This document shows, piece by piece, positions 1 through 11,148 of a stretch of 64,000 nt of DNA; position 1 is the stretch's first letter, and each line of letters begins with the position of its first letter. The notes beneath the pieces are model-generated. The model was not told the DNA's origin. It worked only from the letters and a program-made list of their open reading frames with translations, and ran no database searches. Position numbers and translations under genes: made by a program. Location: NCBI GenBank assembly GCA_037043015.1, contig CM073323.1:27990758-28054757 (forward strand), read 5' to 3'. The stretch comes from Bryum argenteum. Its lineage: Eukaryota; Streptophyta; Bryopsida; Bryales; Bryaceae.

Positions 1-1187
1 TTCCAAATACATTCGTATGAATATCGACAACATTCCGTTTCATAAATACTGTAGGTTTCTTCAATATACTACGTAGTGCCATTACGTACATCTCCTCACT
101 TAGTTCCAAATTTTTCAAAAACTTTGTATGGGTTATTTCTTCTCCAAGTTTCATTTTCACCAAACACTCAAAGATCCTCACAAAATTTATGTTATGAATT
201 CCCTCATTACAACTGTCTAATGGTAACAAGATACTCGTTTTTCTCATTGGAGCTATGGGAAAATGAAAACGAAAAATTGCGTTACCTTTTTTTTGACATG
301 ATTGCTTCTGGTGATGAATTTGAGAGCTACGTAGGCTCTGGTCGAGTATGTAGCGATCCGTTGTCAAATGTTTGTCTATGAATTCTTCAATTACTTCATT
401 GGATTGTTTCCCGTATGGAAGGAGCATTTGTAATCCGCAACAACCCGTGATCATGAGAATAACCTCCACTTTGAAACTCAATCACTAAAAAATAATCTTG
501 ACATCGACCAAACAATGAGTTGCATTTTCTCAAAAGTTTTCGGAACAATCTCATCCGTCTATCATAATATCGAGCACATGTAATAAGATCCATCCTCAGA
601 AGCTCTAGGATCTTAAAATCTACTCCATTCGATTGCACAAATTTATTTTCATCACCATAAGTTTTACGGAGTTCATTCAATGTATTCACAAGTTCTGGCC
701 AGTTTGTAACTCCCGACGTAAAAGTAACAAAAAATGTTGGCGGATCTAGTTGTCTATCATTGCAAACAAATTCTTTCGCAAACGATCTAAGTAATTAGGG
801 ATGTTCTTATTTGACTCAGTTATCTATATCCCAAGTTTGATTTGAATATGTTTTCGAGGTTCTTTGGATCTGCAACTTGGGCTGCCGTCGGTCTTCGCCC
901 CTTTAAGACGGTCTTTCGTATACGAATCCAAGCGGAAGACAAAACAAAATGAATCAAGATTTTGATTGTCTTGAGAAATATATTACGTATATGATATGCA
1001 AATTTTCGATTGACAGTTGTAAGCTTTGCTTGAGCAATTTCTGATAAGATACATTGAAATCGGGACGTTGGTGACCCAAAAATAAAGTTGGAAAGTTATA
1101 CTCTTCTAAATAAGGATCTCGAAAGAAGCCCAAAGGCTGAAAATTTTTCGCTCGGAGCAATTGCAATTGATTCATCATCATCAACAA
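1..1187 (-). pseudogene. Helitron replicase (Rep) N-terminal part, copy A
   Basis: Fragments read NTLNELRKTYGDENKFV and ITCARYYDRRMRLFRKLL, typical of the Helitron_like_N domain. Further on, EFQSGGYSHDHG (near 435-485) carries the HDH triplet of the HUH endonuclease motif, which coordinates the metal for rolling-circle cleavage. Frameshifts and stops separate the pieces. The equivalent region in copy B is 23952-25140. The rest of the replicase and the helicase lie beyond base 1. Confidence 0.65.
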
Positions 1188-1506
1188 TGTTTTCCGGTTC
1201 TAGAATATTTTGGACCAAGATATTCGAGCCGACATCATTCGTAGTTTTTTCAAATCTATCAATCAAAATTGATTCATTTTTATTCTCTTCAAACGATTCG
1301 TTTGATGTAATGATATTATCTGTTTCATTCTCCATAACTTTTTTTCAATCTTGATTTTTAGTGATGTCTGCTTTCTTATATAATGGAGTCTCAGAAAGGT
1401 CAATAAGCGCTTTCATCACAATATTCGGCCGCACGAAAACCGACAAATAAACAAATTTGTATTATAATTTTCTTTCTAGATAAATGACAACTGTGAATGA
1501 ATCATG

Positions 1507-2067
1507 TCAGAGACGTGGTTGCATGCCTTGAACTAAATCCAAATTAGAGAGAACATTTACAACACTTCCCCGCATGCTATAGTGTCCATACCCCTTCAAC
1601 TGATAAATCTGGGAGAAAGCTACACGTGAAAACACTAAAGGTTCTAAAATATTGTTCAATGATCTCACAATTTCCATGTTTGGACGAGTTGTTAATATGT
1701 GATCTCTTATAGACATGTCCCATTTTTTGTTCATGGAAGACATTCTTCGACATTTTTTACAAATAAAAATTGTTTCTCTATGAACTTGGATTTGATACTT
1801 TCTAGGAAATAAGTCACTAATATCATTGGTTGCATAGCAAACTTGAGTAAAAACCCAAAATCTTCTACAAAAATAGCACATATGTTTTGGAGTATCTTTG
1901 GCATCAACATATTTCAAAACAAGTTTTTCATCATCGCCGTCGAAATCATCAAATTTCAACCTTAAAGGTGTAACACATCTCGCATGAACAAATGCAAACG
2001 TGAAATTTGAACGTTTTTTGAACACCTTCAAGTGATTAACAAGTTGTTGACGTGACACAGACATCAC
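1507..2067 (-). pseudogene. Cysteine-rich and DUF6570-like segment of Helitron A
   Basis: About 186 codons. The first half has paired cysteines (MCYFCRRF, FICKKCRR) that suggest zinc binding. The second half has LNNILEPLVFSRVAFSQIYQ followed by MRGSVVNVLSNLD, which resembles the DUF6570 domain that normally precedes the Helitron replicase domain. The same segment occurs in copy B (25145-25943) with small differences. It is part of a broken polyprotein. Confidence 0.6.
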
Positions 2068-2163
2068 AAGAAATTTTTATTTAAGATGCTTCATTATAAC
2101 ATTTGAGCGCATTTTTGAGTGCATTTCAAGTAACTCACTCAAAAACATGTCAACTCCTTCCGT

Positions 2164-2580
2164 TCATAAAAATCTTTTTTTAGCATCCACTGTTTGATTA
2201 AGCATGTCATTCTCATTTGAATCTCGAATCTTATCTTGAAAATCATCTACACTAACATGTTCGGCCTGATTGTCATCCGATTCAATCAAATATTTTGCAC
2301 GTATTACGTTGTTAATTTTCAAAGAAGTAGTGTTACTGATTTCCTCATTGTTGCTTTGACGCGTCGAGCTAGTCAAAAGACCACCAACGTTATTCGCACA
2401 AATCTTGTCAATTTTTAGATCATGTGTATTTTCTTTAAATTTTAGCTTTCTTTTACACAAAAGAAATCCCAAATAATTTTGTACTTGTTTAACATCCAAC
2501 TTTAAATCTCGATGTTGCTCCACAAATTTAGTTGCAATTTGTAAAGTCGTAGATGTCGAATGTAGATTATTCAGATACAA
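2164..2580 (-). pseudogene. Acidic linker of the Helitron A polyprotein
   Basis: An open stretch of about 138 codons between the OTU part and the cysteine-rich part of the same element. It is rich in Asn, Asp, Glu and Ser and shows no motif I recognise. Position and strand make it part of the decayed Helitron polyprotein rather than a separate gene. Confidence 0.4.
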
Positions 2581-2645
2581 TAACTTGGCATCTGAATCAT
2601 CATTCCATTTAAATCTTTTGCGCTTTTCACCTACATTTAGAAAGT

Positions 2646-3284
2646 TTAATGGTGAAGTATTTTTTTTAACGAACTTGACTTATATTGGTCCATAGGTTTG
2701 TCGCGAAAGATACTAACTCGTTCATTTGACATGTAGTTGCAAGATATCATAGATTCATAATGGTCGTTCCCATATACAATTTGCAAAGTTTTGTTAAAAA
2801 CATTTTCTCCAAGTCTAGACATTATCCTTTCATTTCTTTTATTCGATACTACTATGCAGCATTTTAGGTATTGCGAGACCCAAAACAAAATTGTAAAATC
2901 ACCCCGCAAGCCACCATTCTTTGCAGACAATGCCATTCTATTTAAGTAGTTAATTTCCGAAGTTACTCGACCTTGATGTAAATCATGCATAAATGAAGGC
3001 TATAACTCAAGACTCCTATACAAGAGAGTTTCCTGTGTTCCAATCAACAAACAATTTTGTAGATGTGCAACAACATTTCGGCGGATTTCAAGTAATAATT
3101 CCTTGTAATTGAGTAAATAAGCAATAGCATCAAACAAACAGTCTTCGGGGTAGTAGTTGAATTCGTATACACATATTAAACCAAATTTTGAAAGCTCTAG
3201 ATCAATGATAGAATTATTCCCGAATGGAGAAAAACCAAAAACTACTACTAATGTCACGAACATGCCATACAGGGTATTATCCAC
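2646..3284 (-). pseudogene. OTU-like cysteine protease domain of Helitron A
   Basis: Two frames separated by a break near 2995 together look like an OTU domain. The first contains EDCLFDAIAYLLN, matching the OTU catalytic-cysteine motif (D-x-x-C-L-F-x-A-I). The second contains GDFTILFWVSQYLKCCIVV and ends with YGNDHYESM, matching the core strand region and the catalytic-histidine motif. OTU domains are known passengers of Helitron polyproteins, where their role is unresolved (possibly deubiquitination or polyprotein processing). The break between the frames makes this copy non-functional. Calling it OTU rests on motif spacing, not on a search. Confidence 0.6.
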
Positions 3285-3359
3285 ACCCCATGAGTTTACC
3301 GTGATCAGCCCTACTTCTCAAAGATTTCCTAGTTTCCGTATATTTTGCAAGTTCAAGTT

Positions 3360-3610
3360 TTCTGGAAGGTTCTAGAACCTTCCACTAGTTTCCGAAAGCT
3401 TCCTCAAGCTTCCGTATAGCTCTAGTAGTTTCCGGAAGCTTCCACAAGCTTCCAGATAGTTCTAGTAGTTTCCGGAAGCTTCTCTAAGCTTCCGGAAGGT
3501 TCCATAAGGATCCAATTGTTTCCGGAAGGTTCCATAAACTTCCGGAAGGTTCCGCTTGACCTTCCTAGATTCCGGAAGCTCCCACGAGTCTCCGGAAGGT
3601 TCCATAGGAG
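3360..3610 (+). promoter_or_regulatory. Phased heat-shock-element-like array
   Basis: From 3360 the sequence shows TTC at nearly every tenth base, with GAA or a one-step variant in the middle of many units (consensus TTCCGGAAGC or TTCCGGAAGG, about 18 units to 3560, then scattered units to 3610). Bases 3360-3382 form a perfect five-unit element, TTC-GAA-TTC-GAA-TTC with two-base spacers, the known binding site of heat-shock factor trimers. A TATA box follows at 3649. Clustered heat-shock elements of this kind are known from the LTR of the Arabidopsis ONSEN Copia element. Activity in heat is inferred. Confidence 0.55.
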
Positions 3611-3648
3611 CTTCTAGGACCTTACTCCGGAAGTTTCTTCTAGCCTAG

Positions 3649-3880
3649 TATATATAGAGAGTTGAATGTCGTTGTTCTTCACTCTCTTCAACACCAATTG
3701 TACCCGCTCTTCCAGTCATCAATACTACTCTCTGTTCTCTTACTTTGAGTGTCGTTCTGAGTCTTGTGTGAGGAATCCTCTCACTTCTAGTTTATCTTGG
3801 TCTCCTTTTGGAGTCTCCCCTCAATCTTGTCTTTGATCCTGCCTTGGAGTTGCTGTCCGCAACAACTAACTGTCTTCAAT
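3649..3880 (+). promoter_or_regulatory. TATA box and leader-like region, possible solo LTR
   Basis: TATATATA at 3649-3656 is followed by a pyrimidine-rich leader (TTCTTCACTCTCTTCAACAC near 3680) and a stretch free of long ORFs, ending around CCGCAACAACT at 3860. This layout, with enhancer-like repeats, TATA, C/T-rich start and U5-like tail, is what a Copia LTR looks like. No matching second LTR or coding region lies nearby, and I could not find convincing TG...CA ends with a target duplication, so solo LTR is a suggestion only. Confidence 0.35.
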
Positions 3881-4789
3881 GGTAGCTGAATACTTGAATA
3901 TAACATAAATTTGAAAACTTGGTATCATACGTGGAAATTGAATTTAATAGTAATTATTACTTAAGGCCTCATGTGAATAAACTAGTAATAATGAATTATC
4001 TAACACCAAAGAGGATGGAAGGTATTGGAGATTAATGTTAATTAAGTTGGATTTCCAATATTTGCAGTTTGGATTTTATATTGAAAGTACACTGGAAGAG
4101 TGAAATGTCACAGTAAATGAATTTTCAAATCTATGATTCACTCTTCGAATTTCATAATTATTTTTACAGGAAAAAATAAAATTCATTTTTAACCCATATG
4201 AATACCAAAAATTCACATAAACACACCCAAAAGTACCCTCCAACGCTCCAAAAATATGTACTACACACATTGTGAAAGTTCAATAGTTGATACTAATAAT
4301 TTGATGAAAAGGTTAATTCAAATAATTTAATGTTGTTCTTACCAATTGTAGTATAAAAAAGAAAAACTCCTTGAGGCAAATATACAAAATATTTTTTTAT
4401 TGCTTGAGTAAAGTATGAAATACATAATAGAATCTTCCACCAATTTGAACATAAAGTCTATCAGATGCAACGGTATATACAGAAATTCTATACGGAAAGT
4501 ATATGTCTTTTTACATACAAGCTATGAAATACAGCAGAATACAAAAATTGTATACAAGATCTATACTAGTTTCTTGACAAACATCATATTTCTATTCAAA
4601 GAGTAAATTGATTTCGTCCACTTGAAAGCCGTTTGTCTGCTGAAAATTGGTATCTATCTCCAAATTGTGACTATAGACTCCTACAGGTAGTAGTTTTGAA
4701 TCCACTGAAAATTCAATCAGCTTACTACTTAGATTCTAGGAGAACAATCCTTGCAAACGAATCACGTTCAAATTGCGCAAAAAAGATTT
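3881..4789. other. AT-rich stretch without recognisable genes
   Basis: Short open frames only, on both strands, with no domain, splice pattern or repeat structure that I can support. Confidence 0.4.
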
Positions 4790-5998
4790 TTAGTCTTGAT
4801 TAAACTCCTCAAAAAAGTTAATCTCACCATCTAAAACCCTCTTGATCTTCTCCTTACACACCGTGCATTTAAAAACCCGTATGTTGCCGTTGTGATCTTG
4901 CACGAAATCTTCAAAGTCGATGAAGTAGTGATCATGGAATGACAGCTTTTGCAATAAGAACCGTGATCTCGTCTTGTGATGTTCGGCATGTGACACTCGT
5001 CACATATTTCTTCCTGTATGCTCGTGCCGATAGGCCGGTGAGCACCCTCTCAATCTACAATCAACATAAGAAATTGATTAGAAAGTAGTAAACAAACAAC
5101 AAGAATTTAAAAATCAATTAAGATTTAACAATCATCAAATTAAGTAATCAAGAAAGTCTATAATGTAAGATAATTTTCAGTATAGTTAAATACAAGGTTG
5201 TAAAAGAGCAAATACCTGAAATGAGTGAAAATTTTTGTGCTCCTTTGAATGGTGCTTGAAAATTTCAGCAAGTTCTTTCTCCACACTAGCATCTGGAATA
5301 TGAGTCACGATAATGCTTGAATAACATGTGGCCAAATAATTCACCTTCAGTGGCTGAAGTCACATTTTTGACCAAAAATGTTGCTACTTCCCAACGCGAA
5401 CACTTTTCAGCAAGTAGAGTGTATTTTGCGAAAAATTCAACATAAAACACAAAAGAGTGTACACCTTCATTTGAATCAGCCATTGTCAGTATAAAAGTCC
5501 TCTTGCTTCTTCCGACAACTGCCACAACAACCAACTCTAGTGTTCCCACTTCATTCAAACATTTCCCAGCAAGAAAATGTTTGATGGAGTGGGTGGCAAG
5601 GAAAGAAATAGGAATTTCAAACGCTTCAATAACTTCTACTCAAGTTACTGATCCTACTCTAAGACAATAGGAAGAATCCTCGTGCTCATACACACCATGC
5701 TTGGTATCACACTGAAATTCGACACTCTTAAAAACAACCCAGCGATAAGTTTGGAGGTTAACTTGTCAGCATATGACTCCGCAGGAGTCAGGATTATGGT
5801 ACAATAGCCTTCACGATCGACTAAATTTACTTGAATGAAATTGTACATACTGCTTGGAATGTCAAATGAGCCATATCTATTTAAGACCTTTCTCTCAAAA
5901 GAACCATCGAACCTTTTGGGTTGGATGTCCCTTGTCAACACCAACCTGAGACTGAGAGGTCTCTTCCCCATACCCATGTTAGCTGCAACCATAGCCAT
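4790..5998 (-). pseudogene. Unrecognised minus-strand gene or gene remnant
   Basis: Three open stretches line up on the minus strand: 5998-5654 (starts MAMVAANMGMGKRPLSLRLV), about 5640-5286 (contains TFLVKNVTSATEGELFGHML) and 4996-4790 (contains FKCTVCKEKIKRV, a CxxC pair). The first two look continuous in meaning but need one frame change and cross a TGA near 5640, so the gene is broken or has an intron I cannot place. I recognise no family. It sits between the heat-element array and a tandem-repeat array, next to no intact gene. It may be transposon-borne. Confidence 0.35.
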
Positions 5999-6094
5999 TC
6001 ACCGACTCAAAGAAACACAATTTATTACAAAAAAAGATAAAACACAAACCAATGAACAAAAATACAAATATTTACACAAAGAACTCGGCAAACT

Positions 6095-7209
6095 AGAACA
6101 AATTTCAGCACTAATGTAAGACTTCAGAATTTAAACTTACAAGTCTGTACAAGATTCAACACTAAGTCACTAACATAAAATTTCAAAACTCAAATTTACA
6201 AGTAAATACAAGTTTCAACAGTAACATAAGACTTCAGATCTAAACTTACAAGTTAATACAAGTTTCTGCACTAACATAAGATTTGAGAATTAAAAGTTAA
6301 AGTTTGTACAAGATTCAACAGTAACATCAACTTTTAAAACTAAAACTTACAAGTTAGTAGAAGTTTTAGCAGTAAAATAAGACTTCAGAACTAAAACTTA
6401 GAAGTTTGGACAAGTTTCAGCACCAATATAAGACTTCAGAACTAGAACTTACAAGTCAGTCCAAAATTCAGCACTCACACAAAGTTTTAAAACTGAAATT
6501 TACGAGTTCGTATAAGTTTCAGCTCTAACATAAGATTTTAGAGCTGAAACTTATAAGTTAGTACAAGTTTTTGTATTAATATAACACTTCAGAATTAAAA
6601 CTTACAAGTCAGTACAAGATTCAGCAGTATTATAAACTTTCAAAACTAAAACTTAGAAGTTGGTACAAGTTTCAGCACTAAGATAAGACTTCAGAACTAC
6701 AATTTACAAGTTAATACATGTTTCACCACTAATATAAGACTTCAGAACTAAAACTTACAAGCCTGTACAAGATTCAGCACCAACATAAACTTTTAAAACT
6801 CAAACTTACAAGTTAGTACATGTTTCAGCATTAACATAAGACTTGAGAACTAAAACTTACAACTTAATACAAGTTTCAGTACTTATATAAGACTTCGGAA
6901 TTAAAACTTACAAGTCATTACAAGATTCAGCTCCAATATAAACTTTCAAAACTCAAACTTACAAGTTAGTACAAGATTCAACACTAACATAAATTTTCAA
7001 ACTAAAATTTTCAAGTTAGTACAAGTTTGAGCACTAAGATAAGACTTCAGAACTAAAACTTAGAAGTTAGTACAAGTTTTAGCACTAATATAAGACTTCA
7101 GAATTAAAACTTACAAGTCAGTACAAGATTCTGCAGTAACATAAACTTTCAAAACTCAAACTTACAAGTTACTACAAGATTCAGCACTAACAAAGGACTT
7201 GATAACTAA
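6095..7209. repeat. ~51-bp tandem repeat array
   Basis: About 21 copies of a ~51-bp unit around the core ACTTACAAGTTAGTACAAG ... CAGCACTAACATAAGACTTC. Two unit types tend to alternate, one with TAAGACTTCAGAACTAAAAC and one with TAAACTTTCAAAACTCAAAC, suggesting a two-unit higher-order arrangement. Units differ at many positions, so the array is not freshly amplified. It continues for about one more unit at 14515-14575, on the other side of the Harbinger element. Confidence 0.85.
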
Positions 7210-7547
7210 GGCCCGCTTTATACTAGGGTCCCAATTGAGGGCCGGCCGAAACTATTGAAATTTTGACTTGGACCCAAGAGCTTTATACTAGGGTTGGACC
7301 CGAACTCCCTTTTATCCTACGTGGCATCCTCGGTGGCAGTTTTTGGCGCCAATTGGAACAAGGTTTTTCCAAGCCCAAACTTGAGTCTTGGGTCCAATAG
7401 TGTATTACCATCGGATCTTGTGAATCTCCACCGTTGATTGGAGGATGGTGAAATCAAATTTAATTTTTTTCTTCCCCCAATTCTCTTCCGTTCTCTCTCC
7501 CTCCGTCTCTATTGCTATATTTTTCTCTGTCTTCTTTCTGTAACCAT

Positions 7548-10283
7548 GGATTTGCAAGAAATTGAAAACCCAATCATCCTTGGAGTACAATGTAGCGAAG
7601 GTGTAGTTGCCACGATGAAGTCGCCTTTTATTGATAAAGATGACAATGTGGAAGTAGTACCTCCTCCCGCAAAGAAGGTTCGAAGACAGAGTAAGCTCAA
7701 AGAAGGAAGTGCAATAAAACAGAAGATAGAGGATGAAGACAACAAACGAAATTGGTCTGATCAAGAAGTGGAAACGTTAATCCAACTCAGAGGCGAGATG
7801 CAACTAGAGTTTCTAAAAAACGCGAAAAAGTAAGGTATGTAAAAACTGGTATTAGGGTTTTATGATATTTTCTCCCATTGAGGTTATCGATAATCCGAGG
7901 TTCAATTGATACACGCATCAAGATTACAATAATCTCTGAGGCTTAAATTGGTAGGCATCGAGGTTTGTGATAATCCATGAAGAGGTTCAATCGATATTCG
8001 CATCGAGGTCATCGATAATGCCTGAGGCTTGAATCGGTAGTTGCATCGAGGTTTGCAAAAATTTCTAAAGCTTGATTGTGCAAACGCGATGAAGCTTTGT
8101 CTCGAAAGGAGGTAGTTGTGAAAGTTGGTAGCTACGCAGAATAAAACCGCCAAAACTTGTTTACCGACTCATTAGCGTAACAACCACTTTCAGGGTTCCA
8201 TATCTAGAAACTTGCAACAGAACTGGCTTTTGACCATCCATTCAAGTGTCGTTGAATTCTGTTCAAGAGCCCAAGGACTTCAAGCTGAAAAACAAAAAAA
8301 ATTATGCGGAACAGAATAAAACAACATCAACGATGCGAAGAATCTCCATCTACGATGTGAAGCATCCCCATCTATCAAAGTTTAGATCGGAGGAGCCAAC
8401 TCTCTGCTCCTTCTGTGAGAGTGAATGTCGAGGTTGTTGTCCATAAAATGCTAGTTATGGCAAACGTTGTCTCGTTCAAGCATTCATAGATCCTTCGCAG
8501 TTTTTGCCGATGACTTTGCTGCATCACTGCAAGAGCTCAGCTCTTGACAATCCGAGTGGTATGCATAGTTTCTCTCGTTGGGGCTCTTTGGTGAGCACAT
8601 CTTGTTCGAAGGAGGGTGTTGTGGGGGTGGTGGGGGAGCTGTTGTTAGCTGCATTCTTTACGCGATGAAGCTGTGTCTCGAAAGGTTGCTTAGTTGCACT
8701 CTTTATGCGATGAAGCTTTGTCCTGAAAGCAGGTTTAGCTGCATTCTTTGCATCAATGTGTTGTTCTAGGGAGTCGTTATTTACTCTCTTGGGACCATCA
8801 ACTCACTTTGGCTCCTTGTTTCGATGTCATTGTTCGCTTCGTGATTGCCACAGAAACATACTATCAGTATGCTAGCCTCGAGCCTTCTCAAATACGAATA
8901 ACGCCATGTACATTGTGTATATTTTTATCAATGATACCAATTTCTTCCGAGTTGAAAGAGTTTGACTTACTACTGTATTGTGGTACTTCTCACTAGCTTC
9001 CAGCTTCCTTTCCAAAGCCGAGATTTTACTGTTACAAAAGATTTTATTTTGTTTTCCATCAAAGACAGCTTTGCAAGGATAGTAGAAAGATCTTGAGAAG
9101 GTGCTTGCTGTTCAGGCATCTTGGGAAGCATCCACTGAGATTGTTTCTCGTAGTTAGAGTCTTCATGTAGGATTGAAGACGTATTATCAGGATCATCATA
9201 CCACCGCAACTGGGATCCTCAACAATATCTTGGAATGTTTCAATGATTTCTCCTTGACATTTTAGAGTCATTTCCTGCAAGTAAGATCAGGCTTTTTAAG
9301 TTAGGTCCAGATCGCTCGCTTGTCGCGGCAGCAATAGAGCGGTTAGAATAAATGTCAGAGATTCCAGCTATTGGTCTTCTATAACAAAATATGAAAGAAA
9401 TGACAGTACAATGTGAAGAATTAACCCTTTATACTTCTGATTCTTTGCTTCTTACTTTGAACTTTGCTTGTTGTCTATTGCTATCGAAGCCTCACTTCTG
9501 CCTTTGATTTGGCTAGGTATGTATGTCCTCTCTTCCGATCTTTTCTCAAATAGCCGCAGTGATCACTGCAATTCTTGCTCCTAAGTTTGCTTTCTTATCT
9601 TTTTAAGGTCATTTGGAGTTATCTAGAAGTGATATTGTTTTAAACGTGCTACATGTTACCAAAGTCTTCTGTTAATTGTATTTATTGTTTTTGTCCAGCT
9701 AAGGCTTGGGTTTACGATGTCATGTGTACTTGTACTTATTTACATATGTATTCTAAGTGTGCATTTCATCGTATACTTGTTACTAACTTTAGTATCATCC
9801 TATGTTTGTTGTGCTTTAGGTGTAAACATGTGGCTCAAGCTTCACTCAAGGCTTTTATGCCTCCTTCCAAACTTCAAGAAAACATCCAAGGCTTGCCAAA
9901 ATAAATTTGGTGATGTTTTAAAGGCCTACAAGGAAGATAAGCAAGGAAACAACATTTCTAGAGAAGAACGTCACACGTACAAATATTATGACTCCATTGA
10001 TAGTTGGTATCATTTAAATGGAGCAGTGGTAAAAAGGATTTCTGCTTCTACCAGTGATATGGGGAGTGTACAAGAAGTGAAGACAGAAGATGAAAAGGAA
10101 GTGCCTTCATCATCAAAGAAGGTATTAAAGGTAACTCCAAAAATGAAGTACCAGGACAAAGCTTTGGAGCTTATTTCTCAACTGGTAGACAATAGTAAAA
10201 ACATGGCTCATAGTATGGAGGTGGCTAATGGGTTTATGGGAAATTTGGACAAACACATGGAGAAGCTTATTGAGAAGCTTTAG
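7548..10283 (+). CDS. Myb/trihelix-like DNA-binding protein of the Harbinger element
   Basis: Exon 1 starts at ATG 7548 and ends near 7829 before a good donor (GTAAGG). It contains a basic, likely nuclear-localising run (PPPAKKVRRQSKLK) and then NWSDQEVETLIQLRGEMQLE, the first helix of a trihelix/Myb-like domain. The last exon runs from about 9820 (acceptor TTTAG) to the TAG at 10281-10283. It completes the domain with SKACQNKFGDVLKAYKEDK and a predicted helical tail. Simple joining of these two sites does not keep frame, so there is another small exon or a different junction. In PIF/Harbinger elements this protein partners the transposase and helps it bind the ends and enter the nucleus. Confidence 0.6.
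7876..8065. repeat. ~50-bp tandem repeats in the Myb-gene intron
   Basis: Repeats built on GCATCGAGGT...ATCGATAAT..CTGAGGCTT.AATCGGTA occur about four times. They are imperfect and non-coding. A second dispersed unit, GCGATGAAGCTTTGTC(T/C)(C/T)GAAAG, recurs near 8086, 8664 and 8708 in the same intron. Confidence 0.6.
8080..9819 (+). other. Long intron or spacer inside the Harbinger element
   Basis: Short open frames only. I see the dispersed GCGATGAAGCT units and pyrimidine-rich stretches, but no domain. It most likely belongs to the long intron of the Myb-like gene. Confidence 0.4.
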
Positions 10284-10639
10284 TCACTTTTAGTTTTAGT
10301 GTGTGACATTGTTTGTTGGATTGAGTTTGACTGTCACATTAGGTTTGACTGTGACACTTTGAGTTTGTGGATTTTGGTGTTGATGGAACCGCTGTTTTGG
10401 ATTTTGTGAATTTTGGAGTTTGTGGAATTTGGATTTATAGATTGTAGATTGTGGAGTTTCGATTTACTGCAAGTCCAGTAGCAAATGTATATGGATAAAA
10501 AACATCCAAGTAGAAAGTTGTTAAGAAGAATATTAATATAATGATCGTGAAAATATTCATGAAAATATACTTTTTATTTCACATAATTGGCTTGCAATGG
10601 TAAAACATTCTCCATGCTTGGACTCTAAAAACAAGAGTT

Positions 10640-11092
10640 GTCTTCACTAATATGCATGCCCTTAATTCATACTTTTCACTAAAATGCATGCCCTTAAATC
10701 ATACTATTTTGTATGTGTCTGAAATTTTTACCACACAAACCAACCCCTAAATGGTTTTACTCATTTGTTCAAAACAAACACTTTCCCGGCAACAGTGTCA
10801 TAAATGGAAATAAATGTAAGTTATTCAAGTTACTCACTAATACTACAATCTTGTAATAAACATATTGTACATCATGTGAGTCAAATATTGGGTCATGAGG
10901 CCTTATAGATTGCAAGATCGTAACGTATTAGTACTTAAAAAACATAACAAAATCTCAAGATTTCCACTTTAAAGTAAAATGCTACCCTTGAACAAAACAT
11001 ATCAATGACATTCTTGAACAAAACATATCAATGAGAAATATTTATTTGCACAAATAATGGCCTTGCAATGGTGGTAATTGCCAAAAACTTTA
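10640..11092. repeat. Non-coding segment shared with the MITE at 26447-27062
   Basis: The block from ACCCCTAAATGGTTTTACTC (10745) to about 11092 matches the reverse complement of the right half of the 26.4-27.1 kb element, including CACTTTAAAGT, the stretch around TTGCACAAATAATGGCC and the stretch around GGTCATGAGGCCT. The preceding bases 10670-10740 (ATGCATGCCCTTAA) match a more internal part of that element. The two copies are therefore related but differ in arrangement. Confidence 0.6.
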
Positions 11093-11148
11093 CAAACTAG
11101 AAAACCCAACACTTTGCACTTAGATCTTTGCCTTATCTTCAAAGTATC

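Larger units (their letters stand above)
1..3284 (-). mobile_element. Helitron copy A (5' portion, degenerate, cut by window edge)
   Basis: Read on the minus strand, the parts run in this order: an OTU-like protease (3284-2646), an acidic linker (2580-2164), a cysteine-rich segment with a DUF6570-like end (2067-1507), a second linker (1335-1096) and the start of the Helitron replicase domain (about 1187-1). The region from 1 to about 1964 aligns closely with 23952-25943 in the same orientation, so these are two copies of one family. The reading frame is broken many times, so this is a dead copy. The helicase part would lie left of the window. I see no clear 5'-TC terminus; homology to recognisable Helitron parts stops near 3284. 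Confidence 0.75.

Noticed and set aside
76..381. Plus-strand open frame repeated almost exactly at 24027-24332
   Set aside because: It is the antisense of the Helitron replicase in both copies; the conservation comes from the minus-strand element.
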